A DNA stretch of 64,000 nt from NCBI GenBank assembly GCA_018822665.1, contig JAHJJX010000019.1, forward strand, positions 62,001 to 126,000, given 5' to 3'. The stretch comes from a bacterium (GTDB lineage Bacteria; Campylobacterota; Campylobacteria; Campylobacterales; Sulfurimonadaceae). Every line of letters starts with the position of its first letter. Positions within the stretch are counted from its first letter, which is position 1. This document shows, one piece after another, positions 1-8,041 of this stretch. The notes under the pieces are model-generated. The model searched no databases. It saw only the letters and a program-made list of their open reading frames with translations, and was not told the origin of the DNA. Position numbers and translations under genes: made by a program.

Positions 1-330
1 CTGGTTGTTACAACAGGAGGAACTGGACCGGCCTTGCGAGATGTTACCCCTGAAGCTACTGAAAATATATGTCAGAAGATGATGCCGGGGTTTGGAGAGC
101 TTATGCGACAAGTGAGTTTACAGTATGTGCCGACTGCAATTTTATCGCGCCAGAGCGCAGGTATTAGAGGGAAAAGTTTAATAATCAATCTACCGGGAAA
201 ACCAAAATCGATTCGTGAATGTTTGGATGCAGTTTTTCCGGCAGTTCCGTATTGTATAGATTTGATAGAGGGTCCTTATCTTGAAACAAATGAAGATGTT
301 ATTAAAGCATTCAGACCAAAATCTAAATAA
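1..330 (+). CDS. mog: Molybdopterin adenylyltransferase, C-terminal part (5' end outside window)
   Basis: The reading frame is open from the first base, so only the last 109 residues are present. Mog/MogA adenylylates molybdopterin before molybdenum insertion in molybdenum cofactor synthesis, in the cytoplasm. The visible part contains the family's TTGGTGP loop at residues 4-10 followed by RDVTPEAT, then the SRQSAG segment, the INLPGKPKS motif and the C-terminal ending VPYCIDLIEGPYLET...FRPKS, which closely follows E. coli Mog. It is more Mog-like than MoaB-like because of this C-terminal extension. It is co-directional with the next gene, 83 bases downstream. The true start lies to the left of the window. 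Confidence 0.9.
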   Translation: MVVTTGGTGPALRDVTPEATENICQKMMPGFGELMRQVSLQYVPTAILSRQSAGIRGKSLIINLPGKPKSIRECLDAVFPAVPYCIDLIEGPYLETNEDVIKAFRPKSK

Positions 331-413
331 ATTTTTTGCTTCAAGGTACGCATTCTAAATAATTATTTAAGTATGTTAAATATATCATTGAGTATACATT
401 ATAAAGGATTATC

Positions 414-1232
414 ATGAAAAAAATCTCTCTTTCGATGCTGGCTGCTTCAACACTGCTTTTTGGCTTTCAGTATGATTATGAAACGACTGAGTTTCAGACG
501 TATGTAACAAACCAGACGGTTGTAAATGAAGTTGTAAGCGATACGGCTATGGTTGATTTTGCAACAAGCGATAAAACGGTGGGTGTAACGGCTCAGTATA
601 TTTATGCGGGGGATGTAAGTATTTTAAATATTCCTCTTAGTTTAAATATAGGTTCCAATTTTGGTTTGGATGCAATGCTTCCGCTAATCAAAATAAAAAA
701 TTCTTCTACGGGTGATGACAATACAGGTATAGGTGATATATCTGTTGGAGGCAATTTTCATTTTGGCATGCCATCAGATGTTAGCGGAATCAATGTCACT
801 TCACTTCGCTATAAAACAACAACGGGTGACGATACAAAAGGGCTAGGCTCCGGATATGACGCATATACGCTATCGCACAGAATTACAAAAAATATTGGAG
901 ATAGATTTCAGGCGAATGGCTTATTGTCCTATACTCTAAATGATGAAAAAATCTCAGGAAACTCATACTTAGTTATGGCGGGCGGGTCTATGCCTTGTTT
1001 GTTTTGGGATAAAGTGAGAACGCATGCAAAAATAACTTATTTTGGAGTAGAGGCATTAAGTGGATTTGGCGAAGTTAAAACTGCAGATTTTTGGTTAGGA
1101 TGGAATAGTGACAAAATTGCCCAAGGGATTCCTCTTGGAATAGGTGTGAAAATTCCTTTGATAAATGAACTAGACGGCAAGGAAAAAAATAAAACCGTAC
1201 TATTTTATTTAAGCGCTTCAAGTTTCTTTTAA
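414..1232 (+). CDS. Putative outer-membrane beta-barrel protein with signal peptide
   Basis: I do not recognise a precise function. The protein is 272 residues long. It starts with a Sec signal peptide (MKKISLSML..., probable cleavage near residue 17, before FQYDYE). The rest alternates polar and hydrophobic residues in many short stretches typical of beta strands, and it ends in Phe (SASSFF), as outer-membrane barrels do. Overall it resembles the broad MetA-pathway phenol-degradation/transporter-like family of small barrels, but I cannot name a substrate. An AAAGGA ribosome binding site lies just before the ATG. The gene faces xthA; the 41 bases between the two stop codons hold a perfect inverted repeat (see 1245-1270). 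Confidence 0.6.
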   Translation: MKKISLSMLAASTLLFGFQYDYETTEFQTYVTNQTVVNEVVSDTAMVDFATSDKTVGVTAQYIYAGDVSILNIPLSLNIGSNFGLDAMLPLIKIKNSSTGDDNTGIGDISVGGNFHFGMPSDVSGINVTSLRYKTTTGDDTKGLGSGYDAYTLSHRITKNIGDRFQANGLLSYTLNDEKISGNSYLVMAGGSMPCLFWDKVRTHAKITYFGVEALSGFGEVKTADFWLGWNSDKIAQGIPLGIGVKIPLINELDGKEKNKTVLFYLSASSFF

Positions 1233-1244
1233 ACGGTTAAAACA

Positions 1245-1270
1245 TGGCATGTGGAAGTTTCCACATGCCA
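1245..1270. repeat. Inverted pair of the GGCATGTGGA motif between convergent genes (possible bidirectional terminator)
   Basis: Two 12-base arms, TGGCATGTGGAA (1245-1256) and TTCCACATGCCA (1259-1270), form a perfect palindrome around a 2-base centre, between the stop codons of the barrel protein and xthA. Each arm carries the 10-mer GGCATGTGGA found elsewhere in the window. The dyad could fold as a terminator hairpin for both convergent genes, although no long T-run follows. Uptake sequences in Neisseria and Haemophilus are commonly arranged in this way. Confidence 0.75.
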
Positions 1271-1273
1271 CAA

Positions 1274-2050
1274 CTAAAAAGAAAGTCTAATGCCGACGGG
1301 GCAGTGGTCTGAGCCTTCTATGTAGTCGAGTATGAAAGCATCTTCCAAGCTTTCGGCTAAATCTTCTGAAATAAAAAAATAATCAATTCTCCATCCGACA
1401 TTTTTAAGTCTTGCGCTTGAACGGTAACTCCACCAACTGTACCTGTCTGCCTCATCTCCGTTTACGTATCGAAATGTATCGATGTAACCCGTATCGAGCA
1501 GTTTATCTATCCATTCTCTTTCCATCGGTAAAAATCCTGATGTTTTAGAATTTGCTTTTGGATTTTTAAGGTCTATCTCTTTATGGGCAGTATTGACATC
1601 TCCACAGATAATGATTGATTTGCCATTGTCTCTCAGTTTCTCGCAGTAGGTCAAAAAATCATCATAAAACTTCATTTTAACAGATAATCGCTCTTCATCC
1701 TTTTGCCCATTTGGAAAATAGACATTAAAAAGAACTATATCATCATAATGCGTTTCTACGATTCTGCCTTCGCTGAGAGTATCGATATCTTGGCATGTGG
1801 AATTATAATCGCTTTGAAGAGTACTCCAAGTCATTGTTCCGCTATAGCCTTTTTTTTGAGCTGAATTGACCAAAATCTCCTGATATTCTTTATTGAACAT
1901 ATTATTGGGTATTTGCTCTTGCAAAGCTTTTATTTCCTGGAGGCATAAGATATCAGGCTGTCTCTCTTCTATCCATTTGAGAGCTTCTTTATTTGCTACA
2001 GCACGAATACCATTTACATTCCAAGATATGATTTCTATTGATTTTGACAT
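1274..2050 (-). CDS. xthA: Exodeoxyribonuclease III (AP endonuclease)
   Basis: This is a DNA repair enzyme that cleaves at abasic sites and removes 3' blocking groups. At 258 residues it has the usual length of the exonuclease III/endonuclease-exonuclease-phosphatase fold. Motifs are in order: ISWNVNGIRA near residue 8, metal-binding Glu in LCLQEIKA near 38, GDVNTAH around 150, the WWSYR segment, and the catalytic SDHCPV at 247-252. The start is MSKSIEIISWNVNG, directly at the family's first strand. It lies downstream of the sdh/frd operon on the same strand, separated by a hairpin, so it is probably a separate transcript. It contains one GGCATGTGGA copy at 1792-1801, translated as Ser-Thr-Cys-Gln. 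Confidence 0.95.
   Translation of the reverse strand: MSKSIEIISWNVNGIRAVANKEALKWIEERQPDILCLQEIKALQEQIPNNMFNKEYQEILVNSAQKKGYSGTMTWSTLQSDYNSTCQDIDTLSEGRIVETHYDDIVLFNVYFPNGQKDEERLSVKMKFYDDFLTYCEKLRDNGKSIIICGDVNTAHKEIDLKNPKANSKTSGFLPMEREWIDKLLDTGYIDTFRYVNGDEADRYSWWSYRSSARLKNVGWRIDYFFISEDLAESLEDAFILDYIEGSDHCPVGIRLSF
1792..1801 (+). repeat. GGCATGTGGA motif copy
   Basis: Exact 10-mer inside xthA, in context TTGGCATGTGGAAT. The complementary coding strand reads Ser-Thr-Cys-Gln across it. Confidence 0.7.
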
Positions 2051-2097
2051 TGAAGTTCCATTTGTATGATTTGATGAAGGTGATATTGTATAGAAAG

Positions 2098-2120
2098 ATT
2101 CCCGCTTTTAAAGCGGGAAT
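2098..2120 (-). terminator. Hairpin after the sdh/frd operon
   Basis: ATTCCCGCTTT (2098-2108) pairs with AAAGCGGGAAT (2110-2120). It stands just past the last stop codon of the minus-strand operon. The T-run after the hairpin on the minus strand is weak, so efficiency is uncertain. Confidence 0.6.
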
Positions 2121-2134
2121 AAAAAGAAGTTTAT

Positions 2135-3016
2135 TTATATAAAATTGACTTTAGTTAAGTGATGTTTCAAGCCAAGCTGCTCTGAAGTACATCCAAGTGC
2201 AAGTCCTAACATTTGTTGCATGTGCAATACAGGAAGAGCGACTTCACGACCGATAGCTTCAGAAGCATGACCTGTTTGAGTGTCTAATTTCAAATGACAA
2301 AGAGGACATGGAGTCACCATCCAGTCTGCATTGCCATCCATCGCACCGGCAATTGCATTTCCTGTCAATATAGATGCAGTTTTTGGAGCTTGAAGTTCAA
2401 CGTGGAAACCACAACATTTATTTTTTTCTACATAATCTACCGTCATACCGCCGCAAGCGATAATCAAATCGTCCAAGGATGTAGGGTTATATGGATTTTC
2501 CGCTTTTTTATGAGACTCATTTTGAAGCTCAGAAGGGCGGATATTGTGACAGCCATAAAAAGGTGCAATATTAAACTGACTAAGCGGCGTTACAACCATC
2601 TCTTTAATTTTATCAAGACCAAAATCATCAATGATTGCATAGAGGAAGTGAATTACATTTGAAGTACCTTTGTACTCTAAACCGACTTCTGCTAATTTTT
2701 CATTAACTTTAGCCTTTAAATCAGCATTTTTATCTAAACGATGTTTCGTCATCGCAGTATTGAGTTGACATGTATTACAAATAGTAACCATTGTCAAACC
2801 ATGTTTTTCTGCATAAGCAATATTTCTTGCATTTAAAACAAGGGATAAAAAGTCATCATAATCTTGCAAGTGAGAAGCACCGCAACATGAGGCTTCCGTT
2901 AATTCTATAAGTTCGATACCCAGTTTATCGGCAACAGCCATAGTTGACATCATCTGCTCAGGAGTACTTTGTTTTGCTGTACAACCTGTAAAAAGTGCAT
3001 ATTTTAATTTTTTCAT
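2135..3016 (-). CDS. Third subunit of non-classical succinate dehydrogenase/fumarate reductase (CCG-domain, heterodisulfide-reductase-B-like)
   Basis: This 293-residue subunit replaces the membrane cytochrome b anchors of classical complex II in the SdhABE/MfrABE type described in Wolinella and Campylobacter and in related archaeal enzymes. It has two cysteine-rich CCG modules. The first contains Cys12, Cys44-Cys45 in ASCCGASH and Cys80/Cys83 in CNTC. The second contains YGCHNIRPSE, NKCCGFHVE and PCPLCH. Such modules bind [4Fe-4S]-type clusters. No transmembrane segment is apparent, so membrane contact would be peripheral. The gene follows sdhB by 10 bases and ends the operon. Wolinella literature uses the suffix E for this subunit; I leave the symbol open because of confusion with the assembly factor SdhE. 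Confidence 0.88.
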   Translation of the reverse strand: MKKLKYALFTGCTAKQSTPEQMMSTMAVADKLGIELIELTEASCCGASHLQDYDDFLSLVLNARNIAYAEKHGLTMVTICNTCQLNTAMTKHRLDKNADLKAKVNEKLAEVGLEYKGTSNVIHFLYAIIDDFGLDKIKEMVVTPLSQFNIAPFYGCHNIRPSELQNESHKKAENPYNPTSLDDLIIACGGMTVDYVEKNKCCGFHVELQAPKTASILTGNAIAGAMDGNADWMVTPCPLCHLKLDTQTGHASEAIGREVALPVLHMQQMLGLALGCTSEQLGLKHHLTKVNFI

Positions 3017-3026
3017 TCGGCTACTC

Positions 3027-4007
3027 CTAGAACTTTGCAGTTGATGATGATTTTATTAGTTTTTGAATTTCATCAAGATTATCAGATTTTGGCATATTCC
3101 AAGGCATAATTATTTTACCTTTTGTAAACATTTTTAGGGCAACCGGAATATGTTTAACAATAGAAGGACCTTCAGAGTAAAGAACCAATCCGCCTTCATC
3201 TAAAACACCGTGTTTTTTAATAGAATGAAGGAATCCAACAGCATGACGAGTCGCTACATTGCTAGTTGCAACACCTTCTCTAAATAACATTTGGTGTAAT
3301 TTAGTGATTTTATCTATTGGATTCACATCTTTAGGACAAGCTTCCGCACATTCATAGCATTTAACGCAGTCCCAAAGACCTTGTTTTTCTTCATGTAATT
3401 CCTGAAGTCTTTCATTGTGTGCATCGTCACGAACGTCAGCTTCAAAACGATAGGCCTTGGCAAATGCGGCAGGACCAAAGAAATCATCGTTAATCTCTAC
3501 AACCGGGCACGCATAGTGACATGCGCCGCATTGAATACATAAATCTGCTTCAAGCAGCTCTTCTGCTTCTTCTGGCGTTACAAGATGTTCATGCTCTGGA
3601 TGTTCTTCAACGTCTGAGATGAGATAAGGATGAATAGCATCATGTTTTTGCCAAAAATCAGCTTTATCGATAATCATATCTTTTACTGCTCTTTTGATGC
3701 TGAGAGGTTCAAGGGTTAATTCATTTCCAAAAAGCTCTATCATATCTGTCATGCGCTCTTTACAAGCAAGAGTTGCACGTCCATTTACTTTAATGGCACA
3801 TGCTCCACAAATACCGTGACGGCAGCTGCGACGATAAGAAAAACTGCCATCATGGTCCCATTTAATTCTATTTAAAATATCTAGTACAACTTCTTCCGAA
3901 GTAACTTCCATCTTATAATCAGTATAGTATGGAAGATAGTCTTCATCAGAATTAAAACGAAATACTTTGAAATTTACCTGTTGTGTAGTAATTTTATGTG
4001 TACTCAT
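3027..4007 (-). CDS. sdhB: Succinate dehydrogenase/fumarate reductase iron-sulfur subunit
   Basis: This subunit transfers electrons between the flavoprotein and the CCG subunit. The N-terminal domain has the plant-type [2Fe-2S] ligands Cys62, Cys67, Cys70 and Cys82 (RRSCRHGICGAC). The C-terminal ferredoxin-like domain has CIQCGACHYACP at 157-168 and CVKCYECAEACP at 214-225, supplying the [4Fe-4S] and [3Fe-4S]-type sites. At 326 residues it is longer than the roughly 240 of E. coli enzymes; the extra C-terminal tail of about 80 residues is seen in SdhABE-type complexes. It sits between the flavoprotein gene (11 bases upstream) and the CCG subunit gene. In an autotroph with oor genes its physiological direction is probably fumarate reduction. 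Confidence 0.92.
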   Translation of the reverse strand: MSTHKITTQQVNFKVFRFNSDEDYLPYYTDYKMEVTSEEVVLDILNRIKWDHDGSFSYRRSCRHGICGACAIKVNGRATLACKERMTDMIELFGNELTLEPLSIKRAVKDMIIDKADFWQKHDAIHPYLISDVEEHPEHEHLVTPEEAEELLEADLCIQCGACHYACPVVEINDDFFGPAAFAKAYRFEADVRDDAHNERLQELHEEKQGLWDCVKCYECAEACPKDVNPIDKITKLHQMLFREGVATSNVATRHAVGFLHSIKKHGVLDEGGLVLYSEGPSIVKHIPVALKMFTKGKIIMPWNMPKSDNLDEIQKLIKSSSTAKF

Positions 4008-4018
4008 AAGTATCCCTT

Positions 4019-5731
4019 TTAGTAATTTCTTGCTTTTAGCTCATGTTTGCCAAGAACAACATCCATGTAATCAAGTGATATATCACCATTTTTATCCATA
4101 TAAGCCATTGTGTGTTTTAGGAAGTTTTCATCATCGCGAGTATCAAAATCTTCTCTGAAATGTGCACCACGGCTTTCATTTCTTGCAATGGCACTCTCAA
4201 CGATAAAAGCAGAATAATCAAGCATATGGCCAAATTCTATAGCCTCTTGAAGTTCAGTATTAAATATTTTGGATTTATCTTTTATGCGAATATTTTTAAA
4301 TCTTTTATGAAGCTCTTTTATACTTGCTATTTGAGTTTCTAATGACTCTTTTGTTCTAAAAGCACCGGCATTAGTAGTCATTCCCTGCTGAAGTTCTTCG
4401 CGCAGGCCTGTGATTGTTTCATTTCCGTTATTATTCAAAATAAAATTAATTTCGTCTAAAGCAGTTTTTGCATCTTCTTTTGTAGCAACTCTTAATTCGA
4501 TATCATCTACCTCTTTAACCATTGTTTTACCAACAAAACGGCCAAATAATAAAGCTTCTAAAACAGAATTTGCACCAAGACGATTTGCACCGTGTACTGA
4601 AACGCATGAACACTCTCCAGCAGCATAAAAACCTTCTACAAGCTCTGTATTGTTTTTACGAACATTACCGGCAATATTAACAGGAATACCACCCATAGAG
4701 TAGTGTGCGGTTGCAGAGATAAGGATAGGTTCTTTAATCATATCAAGACCAAGGAAAGTGATAGCTAAATCACGAAGCTCAGGAAGTCTTTCCATAATTA
4801 AATCTTTTCCAAGGTGCGTAACATCAATAAACACCGCATCTTTTCTTGGACCGACACCGCGACCTTCTCTGATTTCATTAATAATTGCACGACTTACAAC
4901 ATCGCGAGAAGCCAGTTCCATTGCGTTTGGAGCATATTTCTCCATAAATCTTTCACCCAGAGAGTTGAAAAGACGACCGCCTTCACCTCGGGCTGCTTCA
5001 GAGATTAAAACACCATTTCCTGAAAGACCGGATGGGTGAAACTGAACAAATTCCATATCTTCAAGAGGAAGACCGTGACGAGCAACTATAGAGAGTCCAT
5101 CCCCTGTATTTGCATGTGCATTAGAATTAATCTTATAAGAACGAGCATAGCCGCCAGTAGCAAACATGACGGATTTTGCATTGAAAATAACTACCTGCAT
5201 ATCGCGAATATTAAAGGCCACTACACCGGAAACTTTTCCGTCTTTGTAGATAATGTCAGCTGCATACCATTCATCCCAAAACTTAACGCCTGCGCGATGC
5301 GCTTGCTCATATATTGTTTGCAGGAGAGTCAATCCAGTTCTGTCTTTCGCATAACATGCACGAGGAGAAGATTGTCCGCCAAAAGGTCTTTGAGCTATTT
5401 TTCCATCCTCGGTTCTGCTAAATGCCGCACCCATTCTTTCTACCCAGCGAATTGTTTCTGGGGCTTTTTGGCACATAAACTCTACCGCATCCTGATCAGC
5501 TAAGTAATCACTTCCTTTTACCGTATCAAATTCATGTAACTCGACACTGTCTTTTTCACTAAATGCTGCATTAATTCCACCTTGCGCCGCTCCGGAATGA
5601 CTTCTCAGAGGGTGTAGTTTTGTTATAACAGCAACTTTTTTTCCTGCATTTTGCAACTCTCTTGCTGCTGCACATCCCGCAAGGCCTGCACCAACTATAA
5701 TTGCATCGTAAGTATAAATAGGAATACTCAT
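4019..5731 (-). CDS. sdhA: Succinate dehydrogenase/fumarate reductase flavoprotein subunit, without Tat leader
   Basis: This catalytic subunit interconverts succinate and fumarate. Its 570 residues show the dinucleotide-binding GAGLAG at 14-19, the covalent-FAD region RSHSGAAQGG with His45, the HPSGLSGNGVLISEAARGEGG substrate region and the C-terminal flavoprotein domain. The start at MSIPIYTYDAIIVGAG puts the FAD fold almost at the N-terminus. An in-frame stop (5768-5770 on the minus strand) lies only 12 codons upstream, so no twin-arginine leader can be added. This differs from the periplasmic MfrA described in Wolinella and Campylobacter and implies a cytoplasmic enzyme. It is the first gene of the operon, with an AAAGGA ribosome binding site. 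Confidence 0.93.
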   Translation of the reverse strand: MSIPIYTYDAIIVGAGLAGCAAARELQNAGKKVAVITKLHPLRSHSGAAQGGINAAFSEKDSVELHEFDTVKGSDYLADQDAVEFMCQKAPETIRWVERMGAAFSRTEDGKIAQRPFGGQSSPRACYAKDRTGLTLLQTIYEQAHRAGVKFWDEWYAADIIYKDGKVSGVVAFNIRDMQVVIFNAKSVMFATGGYARSYKINSNAHANTGDGLSIVARHGLPLEDMEFVQFHPSGLSGNGVLISEAARGEGGRLFNSLGERFMEKYAPNAMELASRDVVSRAIINEIREGRGVGPRKDAVFIDVTHLGKDLIMERLPELRDLAITFLGLDMIKEPILISATAHYSMGGIPVNIAGNVRKNNTELVEGFYAAGECSCVSVHGANRLGANSVLEALLFGRFVGKTMVKEVDDIELRVATKEDAKTALDEINFILNNNGNETITGLREELQQGMTTNAGAFRTKESLETQIASIKELHKRFKNIRIKDKSKIFNTELQEAIEFGHMLDYSAFIVESAIARNESRGAHFREDFDTRDDENFLKHTMAYMDKNGDISLDYMDVVLGKHELKARNY

Positions 5732-5766
5732 TAGCTTTCCTTTATTAAAGATATAAAATAATGCTG

Positions 5767-5792
5767 ATTATATCCCAACAAGACTTTGTAAA
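5767..5792 (-). promoter_or_regulatory. Probable sigma-70 promoter of the sdh/frd operon
   Basis: A perfect TATAAT -10 box (5767-5772, minus strand) lies about 35 bases before the sdhA start. TTTACA (5787-5792) could serve as -35, but the 14-base spacing is short. Campylobacterota sigma-70 promoters often lack a conserved -35. Confidence 0.5.
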
Positions 5793-5915
5793 GATTAAAT
5801 ATAGGCTTTGAGTAGAGGAAGTTTAACTTTGTTACTATTTGAGACATCTATAAGTATTTAAAATAAATAGTGTCACTTTACGCAACGTTTCGACAAAATT
5901 GCAAGACTAAAGTTT

Positions 5916-7109
5916 TTATAAGGCATGCTTTGCTAAGTCTCTCAGCTGAGAAATAGTATTTTTACTCCTACTTTTAGCATGTTGCAAAGTTTCCTTGGCT
6001 TGCTTTAATGCATCTTCTAGAGTTTGATTATTTGATTTTATGATAAAACCGCCACTGAGCGTAATTTTAACTTCTTCGCCATTGTTAGTTTTAAATTTAA
6101 TCTCAGATATGCTTTCACGGATGATATCGACATCTTTAAATGACTGTTCTTTGCTTGGTCTTGAAAAAATAAGAGTGAACTGATTATAGTCAGTTCTTGC
6201 TATAACATCCGTAGGCTGTTCATGCAATGAAATGGTAAAAGCAATTTTTTTAAGAACGGCTTGTGTAAACTCTTGGGAAAATACTCTGTTTGCTTTTGAA
6301 AAGTTGTCTATTTCAAAAATTGTTACAGATATGAAATTACTGTCTTTCATACCCTTTTTATCTGTATAAGAATTTATCATCCCTTTGTGATTGTTGATTC
6401 CGGTTACGGGGTCCAGCATAGTCGGATTATCGGATGTAACAGCTTTTCTATTCATTCTAAGTGCGATTGCATCAACCTCTTCTGAAAAAATAGCATAGTC
6501 TTTTTTGTTTTTGTCAACAGCATAAAGAAATAAAATATCTTGGTATAAAAAATTTAATCTTCTACGGTACCAGAAAGTTATTATAAATATAAAAACAAAG
6601 GTTATTATGGAGATTTTTTCAAGAAGTGAAAATATAGCTTCATCATAAGCGATATTTTTAAAAATCATAGAATTAATATGAGAATGAATGGAATAAAAAG
6701 CATTTTTTAAATTTTTATCTTCTTTATTTTTTTCTGTGTAATAGGCATGTGCTTTTTCATTAAAGACAACAGTGAGCTGTCTTAGTTTGTTTAAATCTGA
6801 CATGTATTCATCTGAGTTGGATAATACATACCGCCCTGTTATATTATATTTGTATAAATTATACAGTTTATCAATTTCATGGTGTAGCTGCGTGCTTTTG
6901 CCGTTGAACTGTATAAGTGCGAGTTCAATATCTTTTTTTTGCAAGTTTGCAAGAGATGCAATAGTCTCTTTTTGAAGATTTAAATTTTTTATTTTTATAT
7001 ATGAAGTATTTTTCTCGACCAAAAGGAGCATAGCAACCCCCGCAACCATTAAAATAACAATGAGGAATAAATTCAGGTTTTTAAAAATCTTATGCATAGA
7101 ATGTTTCAT
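5916..7109 (-). CDS. Membrane protein with degenerate GGDEF domain
   Basis: The protein has an N-terminal membrane helix (about residues 10-30), a helical, probably periplasmic region of about 130 residues, a second membrane helix and a C-terminal GGDEF-fold domain. The domain entry motif DPVTGINNHKGM is recognisable (standard DxLTGLxNR), but the active-site loop reads RTDYNQF where GGDEF is expected. Diguanylate cyclase activity is therefore unlikely. The domain may act as a c-di-GMP or GTP sensor or as a protein-interaction module; that is inference. I use ATG 7109 with AAAGTGA upstream rather than the GTG three codons earlier, which has no ribosome binding site. It is divergent from thiL across overlapping -10 boxes. 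Confidence 0.8.
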   Translation of the reverse strand: MKHSMHKIFKNLNLFLIVILMVAGVAMLLLVEKNTSYIKIKNLNLQKETIASLANLQKKDIELALIQFNGKSTQLHHEIDKLYNLYKYNITGRYVLSNSDEYMSDLNKLRQLTVVFNEKAHAYYTEKNKEDKNLKNAFYSIHSHINSMIFKNIAYDEAIFSLLEKISIITFVFIFIITFWYRRRLNFLYQDILFLYAVDKNKKDYAIFSEEVDAIALRMNRKAVTSDNPTMLDPVTGINNHKGMINSYTDKKGMKDSNFISVTIFEIDNFSKANRVFSQEFTQAVLKKIAFTISLHEQPTDVIARTDYNQFTLIFSRPSKEQSFKDVDIIRESISEIKFKTNNGEEVKITLSGGFIIKSNNQTLEDALKQAKETLQHAKSRSKNTISQLRDLAKHAL

Positions 7110-7129
7110 GATAATCACTTTAATAATGT

Positions 7130-7141
7130 TATAATATTATA
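7130..7141. promoter_or_regulatory. Overlapping back-to-back -10 boxes between the GGDEF gene and thiL
   Basis: TATAAT on the plus strand (7130-7135) abuts TATAAT on the minus strand (7136-7141), forming one near-palindrome in the divergent intergenic region. Each is suitably placed to serve one of the two genes. Confidence 0.5.
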
Positions 7142-7213
7142 CCATTTTATATATATAGCGTTTAATCTTTACTTAAGTGTAAGTTGTGCTTTTCGCTGTG
7201 CCAAGAAGTTGAA

Positions 7214-8032
7214 TTGAATTTAGAAAATTATTTTATATCACAATTTAGAAATAAACATATTGGTGATGATGGTGCAGTTATCGGCAAGAGTGTTTATTCT
7301 AAAGACGCTTTTTTTGAAAATGTGCATTTTAAAACAAAATGGATGCGTTATTATCAAATATCGAGAAAAGCTATGCTTGTGAATATTTCTGATGCAATAG
7401 CAATGAATGCTACACCGAAATACGCACTTTTGAGTGTCGCAATGCCAAAAACTTTGTCTAAATCAGAGATGACGGAGTTGGCATGTGGATTTAAAGATGC
7501 AGCAGACGAATACGGAATTGAAATAATAGGCGGAGATACTATTAGCAATTCAAAACTTGATATTACAATAAGCCTTATATCTGAATCGGATAAGCCTCTT
7601 TGTCGAGATAAAATTAGGCCTGGTTATTTGCTGGCATACACCGGCAAGCTTGGGGATTCTAAAAAAGATTTGCAAAAGCTTTTAAATCTTGGCTTTATTC
7701 ATAAAAAATCAAAGTTTATAAATATCAAATTAAGAGACAAATTCATAAAGGATTCATCAAGATTTTTAAGCTCGGGAATGGATATTTCTGATGGTCTTTT
7801 TAGTGATTTGGATAAGTTCGCCGTTTCCAATAGAATAGGTTTCAAATTTATACACAAAATTGCAAAACGGGTAGGTTGCAGCGGCGAAGAGTATGAAATG
7901 TTGGTGGCTTTTGATAAAAGAGTCAAAAAGACACTTTTAAGGCGGGCTAAATTAAGCAGAACACCCCTGAATATTTTTGCTGTTTCGGCAAGAAAAAAAT
8001 ATACAAATAGATGTAAAGCGCATCATTTTTAA
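7214..8032 (+). CDS. thiL: Thiamine-monophosphate kinase
   Basis: ThiL phosphorylates thiamine monophosphate to thiamine diphosphate, the cofactor needed for example by the 2-oxoglutarate oxidoreductase at the right end of the window. Conserved metal and nucleotide motifs are present: HIGDDGAV near the N-terminus, NISDAIAMNA, GGDT and MDISDGLFSDL. I choose TTG 7214 (protein starting MNLENYFISQF) because AAGAAG lies about 8 bases upstream; a longer frame from TTG 7184 adds ten residues atypical of the family. At 272 residues it is shorter than the roughly 325 of E. coli ThiL, mainly at the C-terminus. truD follows after 9 bases. No TPP riboswitch is visible upstream. One GGCATGTGGA copy is at 7480. 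Confidence 0.88.
   Translation: MNLENYFISQFRNKHIGDDGAVIGKSVYSKDAFFENVHFKTKWMRYYQISRKAMLVNISDAIAMNATPKYALLSVAMPKTLSKSEMTELACGFKDAADEYGIEIIGGDTISNSKLDITISLISESDKPLCRDKIRPGYLLAYTGKLGDSKKDLQKLLNLGFIHKKSKFINIKLRDKFIKDSSRFLSSGMDISDGLFSDLDKFAVSNRIGFKFIHKIAKRVGCSGEEYEMLVAFDKRVKKTLLRRAKLSRTPLNIFAVSARKKYTNRCKAHHF
7480..7489 (+). repeat. GGCATGTGGA motif copy
   Basis: Exact 10-mer inside thiL, in context TTGGCATGTGGATT, translated Leu-Ala-Cys-Gly. Confidence 0.7.
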
Positions 8033-8041
8033 AGGTAAAAT

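Noticed and set aside
5036-5503. A 155-codon plus-strand frame opposite sdhA
   Set aside because: Shadow of conserved flavoprotein sequence; no ribosome binding site or recognisable features.
7119-7213. Possible TPP riboswitch before thiL
   Set aside because: The conserved CTGAGA element and the second conserved core are absent, and the gap is too short for the full structure.
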